NCBI RefSeq assembly: GCF_005670685.2
Contig: NZ_CP062008.1
Span: 3,100,001 to 3,164,000 of the forward strand
Source of the DNA: Mycolicibacterium mucogenicum DSM 44124
Lineage (GTDB): Bacteria; Actinomycetota; Actinomycetes; Mycobacteriales; Mycobacteriaceae
Direction: 5' to 3'
Length of the DNA stretch: 64,000 nt
A program made the position numbers and the translations under genes. The notes beneath the pieces were generated by a model. That model was not told the DNA's origin, made no database searches, and saw only the letters and a program-made list of their open reading frames with translations. Of this stretch, positions 37,755 to 47,471 are shown one piece after another. Each line of letters opens with the position of its first letter. Positions within the stretch are counted from its first letter, which is position 1.

Positions 37755-38501
37755 GTGATCGTGCTGCTGCCGCCCTCGGAGACCAAGCGCCCAGGTGGCG
37801 ACGGACCGCCGCTGCGGCTCGGCGCGCTCAGTGTGCCGGAACTCACGCCGCTGCGCACGGCACTGCTCGACGAGCTCGTCGCGCTCGCAGCCAACCCGGA
37901 AGCCAGCCGCAAGGCCCTCGCCATCTCCGCGTCGCAGGACTCCGAGATCCAGCGGAACGCGGAACTGCGCAGCGCCCCGACGATGCCAGCCATCGACCGC
38001 TACACCGGGGTGCTGTACGACGCCCTGGACATCGGCTCGCTGCGCGGCGCCACCGCAACCCGGGCCCGCGCGCGGCTGGCCGTCGGATCGGCGCTGTTCG
38101 GGCTGCTGCGCGCCGACGACCCGATTCCGGCCTACCGGCTGTCGGCATCGTCGAAGCTGCCCGCCGGCGGGACCCTGGCCAGCCGCTGGAAGCCGGTCCT
38201 GGAACCCGTGCTGGCGCAGCTACAGCAACAGGAGCTCATCGTCGATCTGCGGTCCGGCTCATACGAGGCGCTCGGCAAGATTCCCGGTGCGGTGACCGTC
38301 GACGTCTACACCGAACATCCCGACGGGCGGCGCACCGTCGTCAGTCACTTCAACAAGGCCCACAAGGGCCGGTTGGCCCGGGCGCTCGCCGGCAGCCGCG
38401 CCGAACCGGGCGACGCCGCCGCCGTCGCCGCCGTCGCCCGCCGTGCCGGGATGCGCGTCGAACGCGACGGGTCGCAGTTGACGGTGGTGGTCACGGCGTG
38501 A
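37755..38501 (+). CDS. yaaA: YaaA-family peroxide-stress protein
   Basis: A 248-residue YaaA (DUF328) protein. It opens VIVLLPPSETKRPGGDG, which is the family N-terminus, and has the KxH-type end VVSHFNKAHKGRLARALAG, as well as RYTGVLYDALDIGSL. In E. coli YaaA lowers free iron and limits DNA damage during peroxide stress; it binds DNA and metal. GTG 37755 was taken as the start because LLPPSE follows directly; the frame is open upstream to 37701. A divergent small gene lies upstream. Confidence 0.88.
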   Translation: MIVLLPPSETKRPGGDGPPLRLGALSVPELTPLRTALLDELVALAANPEASRKALAISASQDSEIQRNAELRSAPTMPAIDRYTGVLYDALDIGSLRGATATRARARLAVGSALFGLLRADDPIPAYRLSASSKLPAGGTLASRWKPVLEPVLAQLQQQELIVDLRSGSYEALGKIPGAVTVDVYTEHPDGRRTVVSHFNKAHKGRLARALAGSRAEPGDAAAVAAVARRAGMRVERDGSQLTVVVTA

Positions 38502-38525
38502 CGCCGGCGGTCTGCGATAATGGTT

Positions 38526-38626
38526 CCTGAGGGGAGTATTCCTTCGCCGCAGTGTCGTCATCACGTTGTCCAATGTCGGGCAGCCGGTGCTGTGGGCCGC
38601 TACGGCGGTGGTAGAGACCTCGGTCG
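38526..38626 (+). ncRNA. yybP-ykoY-type manganese riboswitch
   Basis: The leader of terC has the hallmarks of the yybP-ykoY family: a 5' GGGGAGTA block (38531-38538), a middle with stem-loops, and GAGACCT (38614-38620) that closes the structure. The outer stem CTGAGG (from 38528) pairs with CCTCGG near the end. The family senses Mn2+ and controls Mn exporters, often TerC/Alx-like ones as here. The terC ATG is about 30 bp after the closing stem. Confidence 0.75.
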
Positions 38627-38653
38627 TTTACTGACGCCCGGAGGCACCCTCAT

Positions 38654-39631
38654 ATGAATGTTTCGACGCTGGAATGGTCCATCACCCTCGGGGTGACGAT
38701 CGCCGTACTTCTCTTCGACGTGGTGGTGATCGGCCGCCGCCCGCATGAACCGACCACCCGCGAAACCGCCGGATATCTGGCGCTGTACATCGGCCTCGCG
38801 ATCGCGTTCGGCATCTGGGTGTGGCAGTTCCACGGCGGTCAATACGGTGTCGAGTACTTCGCGGGCTGGCTCACCGAGTACAGCCTCTCGATCGACAACC
38901 TGTTCATCTTCCTGATCATCATGGCCAGCTTCAAAGTGCCGCGAATCCTGCAGCAGGAGGTGCTGCTGATCGGCATCATCCTGGCGCTGATCTTCCGTGG
39001 CATCTTCATTGCCCTTGGCGCCGTTGCCATTTCGAAGTTCTCGTGGATCTTCTACCTGTTCGGCGCGTTCCTGGTGTACACCGCGATCAAGCTGGCCCGC
39101 GACACCGAGCACGACGACGACGCCGAGAACTCGATGGTGCGGTTCGCCCGCAAGTACCTCAAGGCCTCGGACCAGTGGGACGGCAGCAAGCTGCACACCT
39201 TGGTGAACGGCAAGCGGGTCCTGACCCCGATGATCCTGGTCATCATCGCGCTCGGGACCACTGACCTGTTGTTCGCGCTCGACTCGATTCCGGCGATCTA
39301 CGGCCTGACGCAGGAGCCGTACCTGGTGTTCACCGCCAACGTGTTCGCGCTGATGGGTCTGCGCCAGCTGTACTTCCTGCTCGGCGACATGCTCAAGCGG
39401 CTGGTCTACCTGTCGCAGGGCCTGGCCTTCATCCTCGCGTTCATCGGCGTGAAGCTGGTCCTGCACGCACTGCACGAGAACACGCTGCCGTTCATCAACG
39501 GCGGTGAGCCCGTGCACGTACCGCAGATTCCCACGCTGCTGTCGCTGGCGGTCATCATCGTCACGCTCGTCGTGACGACGGTGGCGAGCCTGTGGAAGAC
39601 CCGCGCCGACAGCAAGGCCGTCGCCGGCTGA
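38654..39631 (+). CDS. TerC-family membrane protein, probable metal (Mn) exporter
   Basis: A 325-residue TerC/Alx-like protein with about eight to nine transmembrane helices. The two conserved acidic motifs are present: YSLSIDNLFIFLIIMASFK and LFALDSIPAIYGL, with Asp residues set in helices. Alx of E. coli exports Mn2+, and the riboswitch ahead of the gene (38526-38626) fits that role. An internal acidic loop (ARDTEHDDDAENSMV) faces the cytosol. The start is the ATG after GGAGGCACC. Confidence 0.93.
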   Translation: MNVSTLEWSITLGVTIAVLLFDVVVIGRRPHEPTTRETAGYLALYIGLAIAFGIWVWQFHGGQYGVEYFAGWLTEYSLSIDNLFIFLIIMASFKVPRILQQEVLLIGIILALIFRGIFIALGAVAISKFSWIFYLFGAFLVYTAIKLARDTEHDDDAENSMVRFARKYLKASDQWDGSKLHTLVNGKRVLTPMILVIIALGTTDLLFALDSIPAIYGLTQEPYLVFTANVFALMGLRQLYFLLGDMLKRLVYLSQGLAFILAFIGVKLVLHALHENTLPFINGGEPVHVPQIPTLLSLAVIIVTLVVTTVASLWKTRADSKAVAG

Positions 39632-39685
39632 CCAAATCAACCGGTCACGGTTGCCAGATCGCTTGCGCGCCAGCAGGATGCCCTG

Positions 39686-41119
39686 GTGACCGATCTCGTG
39701 GACGATGCCGTCGGGCAAGCGCAACTGGTGGCCGGCGGGGCGGTGAGCAGCGCCGAGCTGCTGGAGGCCGCGATCGCCCGGCTCGAATCGGCGCGCGCGC
39801 TCAACGCCGTGGTCACCGATCTGTTCGACCGCGGCCGTGAACAGGCCCGCCGGCTCGATGAGTCCGGCGTGCTGCGCACCGGCACCGCCGGACCGCTGGC
39901 CGGGGTGCCGTTCCTGCTCAAGGACCTCGGGGCGTCGCTGGCCGGCGCCCCGGAGGCCATGGGGTCACGGGCGCTGCGCAGCCATGTCGCCGACCAGACC
40001 GCCTGGATCGTGCATCGGTATCTGGACGCCGGGCTGGTGATCTTCGGCAAGACCAACACCCCGGAGTGGGGCAACCACTGCACCACCGAACCGTCCCTGT
40101 TCGGGCCGACTGTCAATCCGTGGTCACCGGAGGTCACCCCAGGCGGATCGAGCGGAGGGTCCGCCGCCGCCGTCGCGGCCGGCATCGTGCCCGCCGCCTC
40201 TGGTGGCGACGGCACCGGCTCGATCCGGGTGCCGGCATCATGCTGCGGCGTCGTCGGCCTCAAACCGCGCCGCGCCCGCACCTCGTTCGCGCCCAGCGCC
40301 GGGCACGGGCTGGAGGGGCTGGTCAACGAGCACGCTCTCACCCGCACCGTCCGCGACAGCGCGGCGCTGCTCGATGCCGTCACCGGTAGTGCGCCGGGCG
40401 ATCCGTACTCTGCGCCCCGGCCCGCCCAGCCGTTCCTCGACGCCATCGCGCAGACCCCGGCGGCGCAACGCATCGCGATCGCCGTGGATTCGCCGTTCCC
40501 GGGGCCGGGCACCGACCCGCAGGTCGCCGCCGCTGTCGAGGCCACCGGCACGCTGCTGGCGGGCCTGGGCCACAACGTCGAACCGTCGGCGCCGAGCATC
40601 GATCCAGACGCTGTCGCCGACGCCGTCGCGGTGCTGCACCGGGTCAGCAACGTCCAACTGCATGAGCTGGCCGCGGCGCACCTGGGCCGCCCGCCACGCG
40701 AAGACGAATTCGAACCGAGCACCTGGATGATGATCCGCGAGGGATTCGCCACCACCGGTCTGGCCTACGCCGAAGCCATCGCGGCCGTCCACGACCAGAC
40801 CCGGCGGTTCGCCGCCGGCATGGCCGGCCACGATGTCCTGCTCGTGCCGACCCTGTTGTCGGGACCGCCGCCGTACGGCCTGCTCGATCAGCCCCGAGCC
40901 AGCACCCGGGAATTCTTCGACGTCGAATTCGCCACCACCGGCTGGACGTCACTGGCCAACGTGACGGGCTGGGCCGCCATTTCCCTGCCGCTGGGCCGCA
41001 CCGCGGACGGACTGCCGATCGGCGTCCAGCTGATGGCGCCGGACGAGACCATCTTGCTGCAACTGGCCCGGCAGCTGGAACAAGCCGCGCCCTGGGCGGA
41101 CCGCTACCCGCGCCTCTGA
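39686..41119 (+). CDS. Amidase (amidase-signature family)
   Basis: A 477-residue amidase-signature enzyme. The Ser-cisSer-Lys triad is visible: Lys in VPFLLKDLGASLAG, the Gly/Ser-rich core GGSSGGSAAAVAAGIVPAAS and the nucleophile Ser in GGDGTGSIRVPAS. It hydrolyses amides to acid and ammonia, possibly of aryl or peptide substrates. The GTG at 39686 is 54 bp after terC. An alpha/beta hydrolase gene follows 32 bp downstream; these may be one transcript. The substrate is unknown. Confidence 0.93.
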   Translation: MTDLVDDAVGQAQLVAGGAVSSAELLEAAIARLESARALNAVVTDLFDRGREQARRLDESGVLRTGTAGPLAGVPFLLKDLGASLAGAPEAMGSRALRSHVADQTAWIVHRYLDAGLVIFGKTNTPEWGNHCTTEPSLFGPTVNPWSPEVTPGGSSGGSAAAVAAGIVPAASGGDGTGSIRVPASCCGVVGLKPRRARTSFAPSAGHGLEGLVNEHALTRTVRDSAALLDAVTGSAPGDPYSAPRPAQPFLDAIAQTPAAQRIAIAVDSPFPGPGTDPQVAAAVEATGTLLAGLGHNVEPSAPSIDPDAVADAVAVLHRVSNVQLHELAAAHLGRPPREDEFEPSTWMMIREGFATTGLAYAEAIAAVHDQTRRFAAGMAGHDVLLVPTLLSGPPPYGLLDQPRASTREFFDVEFATTGWTSLANVTGWAAISLPLGRTADGLPIGVQLMAPDETILLQLARQLEQAAPWADRYPRL

Positions 41120-41151
41120 GCCCGCAAACTGCGGCGTGCAACAATTCGGCC

Positions 41152-42069
41152 ATGGTCATGTCGATCGATCGCCCGAAGCTGGAAGGCAACATCGCCGTCG
41201 GCGAGGACCGCCAGATCGGTTTCGCCGAGTTCGGGAACCCGCAGGGGCGCGCCGTGTTCTGGCTGCACGGGACGCCCGGCGCGCGCCGGCAGATCCCGAC
41301 CGAGGCCCGCAGCTTCGCCTCCCGCAACAATATCCGGCTGATCGGCATCGACCGTCCCGGCATCGGTTCCTCGACGCCGTACCAGTACGAGAACGTGCTC
41401 GGGTTCACCGAGGATCTGCGGACCATCGCCGACACCCTCGGCATCAACCGGTTCGCGGTGATCGGCCTGTCCGGCGGTGGCCCGTACACGCTGGCCACCG
41501 CGGCCGCCATGCCCGACCGGGTGGTGATGGCCGCGGTGCTCGGCGGCGTCGCTCCGCTGATCGGCGAGGACGGCATCAGCAGCGGCCTGATGGAGCTGGC
41601 CAAGATCGTGCGGCCGATCCTCGAGGTCGCCGACACCCCCATCCGCTGGGTGGCGGGGTCGCTCATCAAGGTGATCGCGCCCTTCGGCTCCCCCGCCCTG
41701 GACCTGTACGCGCGCATCTCCCCCGACGGCGACCGCAACCTGCTGAGCCGCCCCGAGTTCAAGGCGATGTTCCTCGACGACCTGCTCAACGGCAGCCGCA
41801 AGCAGCTGGCCGCGCCGTTCGCCGACATCGTGGTGTTCGCCCGCGACTGGGGCTTCCGACTCGAGGACATCAAGGTGCCGGTGCGCTGGTGGCACGGCGA
41901 CGCCGACCACATCGTGCCCTACGCCCACGGTGAGCACGCGGTCGCGCGCATCGCCGACGCCGAGATGTTCACGCTGCCGGGCGAGAGCCATCTGGCGGGT
42001 CTCGGTGTGCCCGAGGAGATCCTGACCAAGATTCTCGAGGTCTGGGACGCCGACCTGGCGGACCAGTAA
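41152..42069 (+). CDS. Alpha/beta-fold hydrolase
   Basis: A 305-residue alpha/beta hydrolase. The oxyanion block VFWLHGTPGARRQIP, the nucleophile elbow VIGLSGGGPYTLATAAA, the Asp in WHGDADHIVPYAHG and the His in GESHLAGLGV form the usual triad. No signal peptide is present. The start is ATG 41152 or the ATG two codons downstream. The substrate is unknown; a link to the amidase just upstream is only positional. Confidence 0.92.
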   Translation: MVMSIDRPKLEGNIAVGEDRQIGFAEFGNPQGRAVFWLHGTPGARRQIPTEARSFASRNNIRLIGIDRPGIGSSTPYQYENVLGFTEDLRTIADTLGINRFAVIGLSGGGPYTLATAAAMPDRVVMAAVLGGVAPLIGEDGISSGLMELAKIVRPILEVADTPIRWVAGSLIKVIAPFGSPALDLYARISPDGDRNLLSRPEFKAMFLDDLLNGSRKQLAAPFADIVVFARDWGFRLEDIKVPVRWWHGDADHIVPYAHGEHAVARIADAEMFTLPGESHLAGLGVPEEILTKILEVWDADLADQ

Positions 42070-42075
42070 CGCCGG

Positions 42076-43368
42076 TCAGACCGTCACAGGCTGGCCGCTG
42101 AGGACGCGGCGCAGCATGTGCATGGCGACGGTCGTCGACCGCTCGCGGATGTCGGCCCGGTTGCCGGGCAGGTGGATCGTGCGCGTGTGGGTCGCACCGT
42201 CGGCCAGCCCGACACTGAAACATACTGTGCCGACCGGCTTTTCGTCGCTGCCGCCGCCGGGTCCGGCGATGCCGGTGATGCCCACGGCGACGTCGGCGCC
42301 GAACCGCTGCAGCGCGCCGGCCGCCATGGCCTCGGCCACCGGTTCGGATACCGCACCGTGGGCCGCGATCAGCGCGGGATCGACGCCGAGCAGGTCGGCC
42401 TTGGCTTCGTTCGAGTACGACACCACGCCACCGGCCAGGTAGGCCGAGGAGCCGGGCCGGTCGGCCAGGCGCGCCGCCAGCAGACCCGCCGTGCACGACT
42501 CGGCCGTCGCGATGGTGCGGCCCGAAAGGAGTTGCGCCACTTGATCATCGACCAGTGCGCCGTCCTCGGAGAAGACATCGTGCGGATGACGCTCACGCAG
42601 CAACGCGGCCAGTTGCCGGTAGCTGTCGGCGGCATCGGGTTCGTAGCGGGTGACGATCTCCAACTCGCCGCGACGCAGACACGTCGTGATCTCCAGCCCC
42701 GCGAAGCCGGGCACCAGGGTCTCGGCCTCCCGCAGGGTCTCGGCCAGCCCGGACTCGGGTAGCCCGAACATCCGGATGGTCTCCTGGCGGTAGACGGTGC
42801 GGCCGGCGATCGCATGTTGTGCCGTCGCCGTCTCGATGGCGCGGCTCCACATCGGCCGTAGCTCGCGGGGCGGTCCGGGGAGCACGATCACCGTCGGTGC
42901 GCCGCCGCCGCGGGTGACCACGACACCCGGTGCCGTGCCGACGGGGTCGAGGATCTCGACGCCGTCACCCGCCGGCACCAGTGCCTGTTTACGGTTGGCC
43001 GCCCGCACCGCCTCGAAATCGGCGCCCGGGAACCGGCCCATGAAGGACCGCAGGATCTCGGCGATGCGCTCCTCGAGCGCTTCGTCCAGCACCAGCTCGC
43101 GGCCACAGAACTTCGACACCACGGCGACGGTCATGTCGTCGGCCGTCGGCCCGAGCCCGCCACTGGTGACGATCAGGTCGACACCTTGTGCGGCAAGGAA
43201 ATTCAGTTGCGCTTCGATGTCCTCGGGCCGGTCACCGCAGATGGTGATGTGGGCCAGCTCGACGCCGAGTTCGAGCAGCCGGTCGGCCAGCCACGGCCCG
43301 TTGAGGTCCTGGACCCGGCCGGTGAGAACTTCGGTCCCGGTCACCACGATGCCCGCACGCACGCCCAT
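42076..43368 (-). CDS. cinA: CinA-family protein (competence/damage-inducible; nicotinamide nucleotide amidase type)
   Basis: A 430-residue CinA protein with both parts: the N-terminal molybdopterin-binding-like domain ([20 protein letters not shown] and [15 protein letters not shown]) and the C-terminal amidase-like domain ([40 protein letters not shown]). CinA proteins are ADP-ribose pyrophosphatases and/or NMN deamidases in NAD recycling. In mycobacteria CinA has been linked to tolerance of NAD-adduct drugs such as isoniazid; katG lies 11 kb away. It converges on the hydrolase gene. Confidence 0.95.
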   Translation of the reverse strand: MGVRAGIVVTGTEVLTGRVQDLNGPWLADRLLELGVELAHITICGDRPEDIEAQLNFLAAQGVDLIVTSGGLGPTADDMTVAVVSKFCGRELVLDEALEERIAEILRSFMGRFPGADFEAVRAANRKQALVPAGDGVEILDPVGTAPGVVVTRGGGAPTVIVLPGPPRELRPMWSRAIETATAQHAIAGRTVYRQETIRMFGLPESGLAETLREAETLVPGFAGLEITTCLRRGELEIVTRYEPDAADSYRQLAALLRERHPHDVFSEDGALVDDQVAQLLSGRTIATAESCTAGLLAARLADRPGSSAYLAGGVVSYSNEAKADLLGVDPALIAAHGAVSEPVAEAMAAGALQRFGADVAVGITGIAGPGGGSDEKPVGTVCFSVGLADGATHTRTIHLPGNRADIRERSTTVAMHMLRRVLSGQPVTV

Positions 43369-43398
43369 GGCGATCAGGGTACGGCGCTGCGGGCCGGG

Positions 43399-43617
43399 TC
43401 AGACCGCCAGCCAGGCGCGCACGGTGTCGAGCTCGCGCGTGTACTGCTCCATGATGTCGTCCTGGAACCGCGTGCCGCCGCTGATCGCGTCGTCACCGCG
43501 CCAGATCACGCGGACCCGGGACGCGCCACGCAGGTAGACGTCGACGCGGTCGTCCGTGTGCCGCTGCCACCCGCTTGCGGCGGTGCGCTCGGCCAGTGCG
43601 GAGCGTTCGTCAGCCAT
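43399..43617 (-). CDS. Small conserved hypothetical protein
   Basis: A 72-residue protein, MADERSALAERTAASGWQRH at the start and YLRGASRVRVIWRGDDAISG in the middle. A strong ribosome site (AAGGAG, six bases before the ATG at 43617) supports the start and the gene itself. No domain is recognised. It lies between cinA and the glycosidase on the minus strand, 30 bp upstream of cinA, so it may share a transcript with cinA. Confidence 0.75.
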   Translation of the reverse strand: MADERSALAERTAASGWQRHTDDRVDVYLRGASRVRVIWRGDDAISGGTRFQDDIMEQYTRELDTVRAWLAV

Positions 43618-43651
43618 GTGTTTCTCCTTCACGTCGACTCACCATCATGTC

Positions 43652-46636
43652 CTATGCGCCCGGTCTCGGGACCCGCGGTACCGCGTCGGGCGCCGCGGGC
43701 CGGACGTCGGGCTCGGCCAGACCGGGGTCGGCCACCGAGGCCCGCGCGGCCGCCTCCGCCGAGTCCTGCGGCGGACGGCTGCCGGTCACCGGGACCGTCA
43801 CGGGCGGCGTGTTGTAGCCGCCGACCCGGACCCAGCCCGCGTTCACGCCCGGTTTCGGCACCAGCCCCCGGACGTGCGCGGTCTCCCCCGGGTACACGGT
43901 GACGTAGTTGTCGCTGTACTCGATGGGCAGGATTTCGTCGGCGTCGGGAGCGGTGGTCAGCTCGGCCCGCTCGAAGAACGCGACCTGCTTGGTCGGGTTG
44001 CGCAGCGTGATGTCGACGACCTGCTGGCCGTCCCCGTTCACCGTGCCGGCGGCGCTGACCTCCAGGCGGGCCTTCGTCATGTAGTTCAGCGGCGTCATGT
44101 CGGCCCACGCGGTCTGGTGCAGCTCGAAGGCGACGTCCTTGCGGGGGTCACCGATGTCGTCCTGCTGCGACTGCCAGTAGTCGTTGTCGGCGATGACCTC
44201 GCCGACCGGGTTCACCAGCTCGCACCGGACGAAGAACACCCGCGAATCCGGCACCATCCGCGGCAGCGTCAGCGCCACCGCGGCGGCACCGGAGGCGACG
44301 TCGTACGGGTCGCTGGTGCGGTCGTCGCGCAGGGTCCCGTTGATGTCGTACACCCGTGTGCGCACGCGCAGGCCCACCGCGTTCTCCGGGCTCTGGTTGG
44401 TGATGCTGACCTTGGCGGTGCTGTGGTCGCCGGTGGCGTACGAATCGAACGTCACCGACAGCGGCTGCAGGCCCTTCTTGGCCCCGTAATAGGCACCGCC
44501 CGGCCGCAGGTAGTAGTCGAAGATGTTGCCGAAGAACGACGGCCAGTGGTTGTTGAGCATCCAGTAGATCGTCATCTTGTGGTCCGCCCAGCCCAGCGCG
44601 GCGAACGACTCGAACTGGGCCCGTGTGGCCTCGTAATGGGCGAGCTGGGCCTTGCGCGTGAATTCCTCGGCGCCACTGGACGATCCGTAACGCTGCACGA
44701 CGGCGTCGCGGATGCTGGCCAACGCCTCGTTGCCCGGATTGGAGCCGGCGTGGAAGTACCACATGTCGTTGATGGGCCAGAGCTTGTCCGGCGGGATGAA
44801 CTTGCGCAGGCTCGCGAACGGCGGGATGTGTTCGTTGTCGCCCTGTTCGGCCGACGCGCCGCGCGCGGCGGCGTAGTCGCCGTCGAACCAGTACGCCGGG
44901 GGCCGCCACGTATAGGGACCGGCCATCTGGATGCCGTCCCACAGACGATTGCCCGACGAATCGGTCGTGTACGACGACACCGTGTCGACAACGGCGTTCT
45001 GCCAGTGCAGCTTTCGCAGAATCTCGTGGTACTGCTCGAGGATGTCGGCGGGCGGGTGCCCGTCGCTGGCGTTGGCCCAGACGAATGCCGACGCGTGCGA
45101 TCGCAGCATCATGATCTGCGAGCGGAGGCTGTCCTGCGCGACCCGGTGGTCCTCCTGGCCCCACTGTGGCCACTTCTCCCACTGGTTACAGCACATCCAG
45201 CCCACCATGAGTGGGATACCCAGTTCGTCGGCCCGTTCGATGAAGCGCGCACCCGGAATCTTCGATTCCATCCGGATCATGTTCAGACCCAGATCCTTGA
45301 CGTAGCGCAGGATCGCGTTGTCGCGGTCGGGGTCGTCGCGGTACAGCAGGTCAGGCGTGTAGGTGGCGCCGCGCGCCAGGAAGTCGCGGCCGTTGACCTT
45401 GAGGTAGAAGTTGCCGCCCGAACCCAGCTGCGGGAACTCCTCGCTGCCGTCGCGGCCCTGCTCGATGGACCGGATGCCGAAGCGCTGCTTCAACTCGTCG
45501 GTGGCCTGGCCGTACTGCAGGAACTGGATACGGAGGTCGTAGAGGTCGGGCCTGCCCATGGTGTACGGCCACCACAGGTCCGGGTGCGAGACCCGCAGCG
45601 CCTCGTAGTCGCCGGGGCTGAACGTGACGTCGCGGCTCTCCCCCGGTCCGAGCGACACCGGCTTCTCGATGTCGATGTCCGCCTTGCCGGCGCGGGTGAT
45701 GGTCGCCCGCACGACTCCGTTGACGCGTTGGTCGGAGTAATTGGTCAGACCCGACCGGACGCTCAGCTGCGCGCTGTCGGTGCGCGGCAACGGCAGCTGG
45801 CTGTTCACGGTCGCGTCGGTGATCGCCACGTCGCCGGACATCTTGAGGGTGACGGGCTTGAGGATGCCGGCGTTGCGGTCCGCCACGAACGAGTTGCCGT
45901 TGGCCGGGTTCTTACCGGGGCCCTGATACCCGAGGTAGTTCCAGTTGATCCAGTCGAACCAGCTGTCGGCCAGCTCGACACCGTCGACGTCCTGCAGCGC
46001 GCGCTCCGGGGTGACCTTGACGGCGAGCGTGTTGGTCCGGCCGCGGTCGACCCACTTCGACACGTCCAGCGTGTGGTCGACGTACATGCCCGCGACCTGC
46101 CGGTTGTCGGCGATCTGATGCCCGTTCAGCCAGATCTCGGCGCGGTAGTTGATGCCGGGAAAGTTCAGCCGGTAGGTCGAGTGCCCGGCCGGCGCGACGA
46201 ACGTCGTGCGGTACCACCAGTCCTGCTTGTACAGGTCCTGCGGCACCTTGGTCAGCAGGTTGTCGCCGTAGTAGAGGTCCGGGTAGGTGCCGTCGTCCTG
46301 CAGTGCTTGCAGCACGGTGGACGGCATGTGCCGCACCTGGTGCCAGCCGGCGCCCGCCGCGGGGAATCCGTCGAGGCTGAGCTGCGCTCCGGTGGCGACC
46401 AGGCCCTGCGCGGACGCCAGCTGCCAGCCCTGTGCGAGCTCGACCTCTGCGGCCGCGCTCATGGGCTTCAGCAGGCGCGGCAGATCACCGGTGCACGCGA
46501 ACAGCAGCACCAGAGACATGACGGCACCCAGCACTGCACCGCGGCGCAACTCGGTTGATATAGCCCTGCTCCCTCCGAGAACATCAGCATCTGAACGCGC
46601 TTCTACAACCGAATGCGCGATGTGGGGGCACCTCAT
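43652..46636 (-). CDS. GH2-family glycosidase (exo-beta-D-glucosaminidase-like), putative lipoprotein
   Basis: A 994-residue glycoside hydrolase family 2 protein of the exo-beta-glucosaminidase (CsxA) type. N-terminal sugar-binding domain (RTTFVAPAGHSTYRLNFPGI, ISPELWL-like WLNGHQIADNRQVAG), an immunoglobulin-like domain, and a TIM barrel with LGLNMIRMESKIPGARFIER, SAFVWANASDGHPP (acid/base region) and ARGASAEQGDNEHIPPF (likely nucleophile Glu). A short hydrophobic N-terminus ending in LVLLFACTG may be a lipoprotein signal. The start is uncertain (46636, or GTG/TTG 20-40 codons later). It removes terminal amino sugars or similar residues outside the cell. Confidence 0.85.
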   Translation of the reverse strand: MRCPHIAHSVVEARSDADVLGGSRAISTELRRGAVLGAVMSLVLLFACTGDLPRLLKPMSAAAEVELAQGWQLASAQGLVATGAQLSLDGFPAAGAGWHQVRHMPSTVLQALQDDGTYPDLYYGDNLLTKVPQDLYKQDWWYRTTFVAPAGHSTYRLNFPGINYRAEIWLNGHQIADNRQVAGMYVDHTLDVSKWVDRGRTNTLAVKVTPERALQDVDGVELADSWFDWINWNYLGYQGPGKNPANGNSFVADRNAGILKPVTLKMSGDVAITDATVNSQLPLPRTDSAQLSVRSGLTNYSDQRVNGVVRATITRAGKADIDIEKPVSLGPGESRDVTFSPGDYEALRVSHPDLWWPYTMGRPDLYDLRIQFLQYGQATDELKQRFGIRSIEQGRDGSEEFPQLGSGGNFYLKVNGRDFLARGATYTPDLLYRDDPDRDNAILRYVKDLGLNMIRMESKIPGARFIERADELGIPLMVGWMCCNQWEKWPQWGQEDHRVAQDSLRSQIMMLRSHASAFVWANASDGHPPADILEQYHEILRKLHWQNAVVDTVSSYTTDSSGNRLWDGIQMAGPYTWRPPAYWFDGDYAAARGASAEQGDNEHIPPFASLRKFIPPDKLWPINDMWYFHAGSNPGNEALASIRDAVVQRYGSSSGAEEFTRKAQLAHYEATRAQFESFAALGWADHKMTIYWMLNNHWPSFFGNIFDYYLRPGGAYYGAKKGLQPLSVTFDSYATGDHSTAKVSITNQSPENAVGLRVRTRVYDINGTLRDDRTSDPYDVASGAAAVALTLPRMVPDSRVFFVRCELVNPVGEVIADNDYWQSQQDDIGDPRKDVAFELHQTAWADMTPLNYMTKARLEVSAAGTVNGDGQQVVDITLRNPTKQVAFFERAELTTAPDADEILPIEYSDNYVTVYPGETAHVRGLVPKPGVNAGWVRVGGYNTPPVTVPVTGSRPPQDSAEAAARASVADPGLAEPDVRPAAPDAVPRVPRPGA

Positions 46637-46674
46637 TGTGCCCCGTCAGACCGCCAGTTCCGGAATCGCTGAGG

Positions 46675-47412
46675 TCAGAACTTATGCGGCACGTCGGTCG
46701 TCAGACCGCCGTCGACGACGAACTCGCTGCCGGTGGCAAACGACGATTCGTCGCTGGCCAGGAATACCACGAAAGTCGCTACCTCATCGGACTGTCCGGG
46801 CCGCCCCAGAGGGGCCGTCATCATGTCGTCGGGAAAATATTTCGTCATCGGCGTGCGGATGAAGCCCGGCAGCACCGTGTTGACCCGGATGTTGTCCTTG
46901 CCCAGGTCGATGGCCGCCGACTTGGTGAGGCCGCGCACCGCCCATTTGGATGCGACGTACGCGTGCAAAAGTGTCGCACCGCGCATGCCCTCGATGGACG
47001 AGATGTTGATGATCGAGCCGCTGCCTGCCTCCCGCATCGGCGCGACGACGGCCTGCATACCCAGGAAGGTGCCGGTCAGGTTGACGTCGATGCACTTCTG
47101 CCACTTGGCCATGTCGAACTCGCCGATTTTTCCGAGGGCACTGATGCCGGCGTTGTTGACCAGAACGTTCAGCAGACCGAACTGTTCGGTGGCCGTGGCG
47201 ACCGCGGCTGCCCACTGGTCGGCGTCGGTGACGTCGAGGTGCACGTAGCGCGCGGCATCCCCGAGTTCGGCGGCCAGCGCCTCGCCCGGCTCATCGAGGA
47301 TGTCGCCGATGACGACCTTGGCGCCCTCGGCGACCAGCATCCGGGCGTGCGCCGCACCCATGCCCCGTGCGCCGCCAGTGATCAGTGCAACTTTTCCGTC
47401 CACGCGTCCCAT
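46675..47412 (-). CDS. SDR family oxidoreductase (3-alpha/20-beta-hydroxysteroid dehydrogenase-like)
   Basis: A 245-residue SDR resembling mycobacterial 3-alpha(or 20-beta)-hydroxysteroid dehydrogenase (FabG3). The glycine motif ALITGGARGMGAAHARMLV, NAG in LNVLVNNAGISALG, Ser in INISSIEGMRG and YVASKWAVRG are all present. It uses NAD(H) in the cytosol. In this window steroid-type genes (NMO and CYP125) lie within 10 kb, so a steroid substrate is possible but not shown. It lies 38 bp upstream of the glycosidase, same strand. Confidence 0.9.
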   Translation of the reverse strand: MGRVDGKVALITGGARGMGAAHARMLVAEGAKVVIGDILDEPGEALAAELGDAARYVHLDVTDADQWAAAVATATEQFGLLNVLVNNAGISALGKIGEFDMAKWQKCIDVNLTGTFLGMQAVVAPMREAGSGSIINISSIEGMRGATLLHAYVASKWAVRGLTKSAAIDLGKDNIRVNTVLPGFIRTPMTKYFPDDMMTAPLGRPGQSDEVATFVVFLASDESSFATGSEFVVDGGLTTDVPHKF

Positions 47413-47471
47413 GACCGGTCACGCTACCGCCCGGCCGATGGGTAGCCGGGAAGCCCGGCATACTGGTCAGC

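Noticed and set aside
43556..46558. A 1000-codon plus-strand open frame opposite the GH2 gene
   Set aside because: The GH2 frame has clear domains; the opposite frame reads as Arg/Val/Gly-rich noise.
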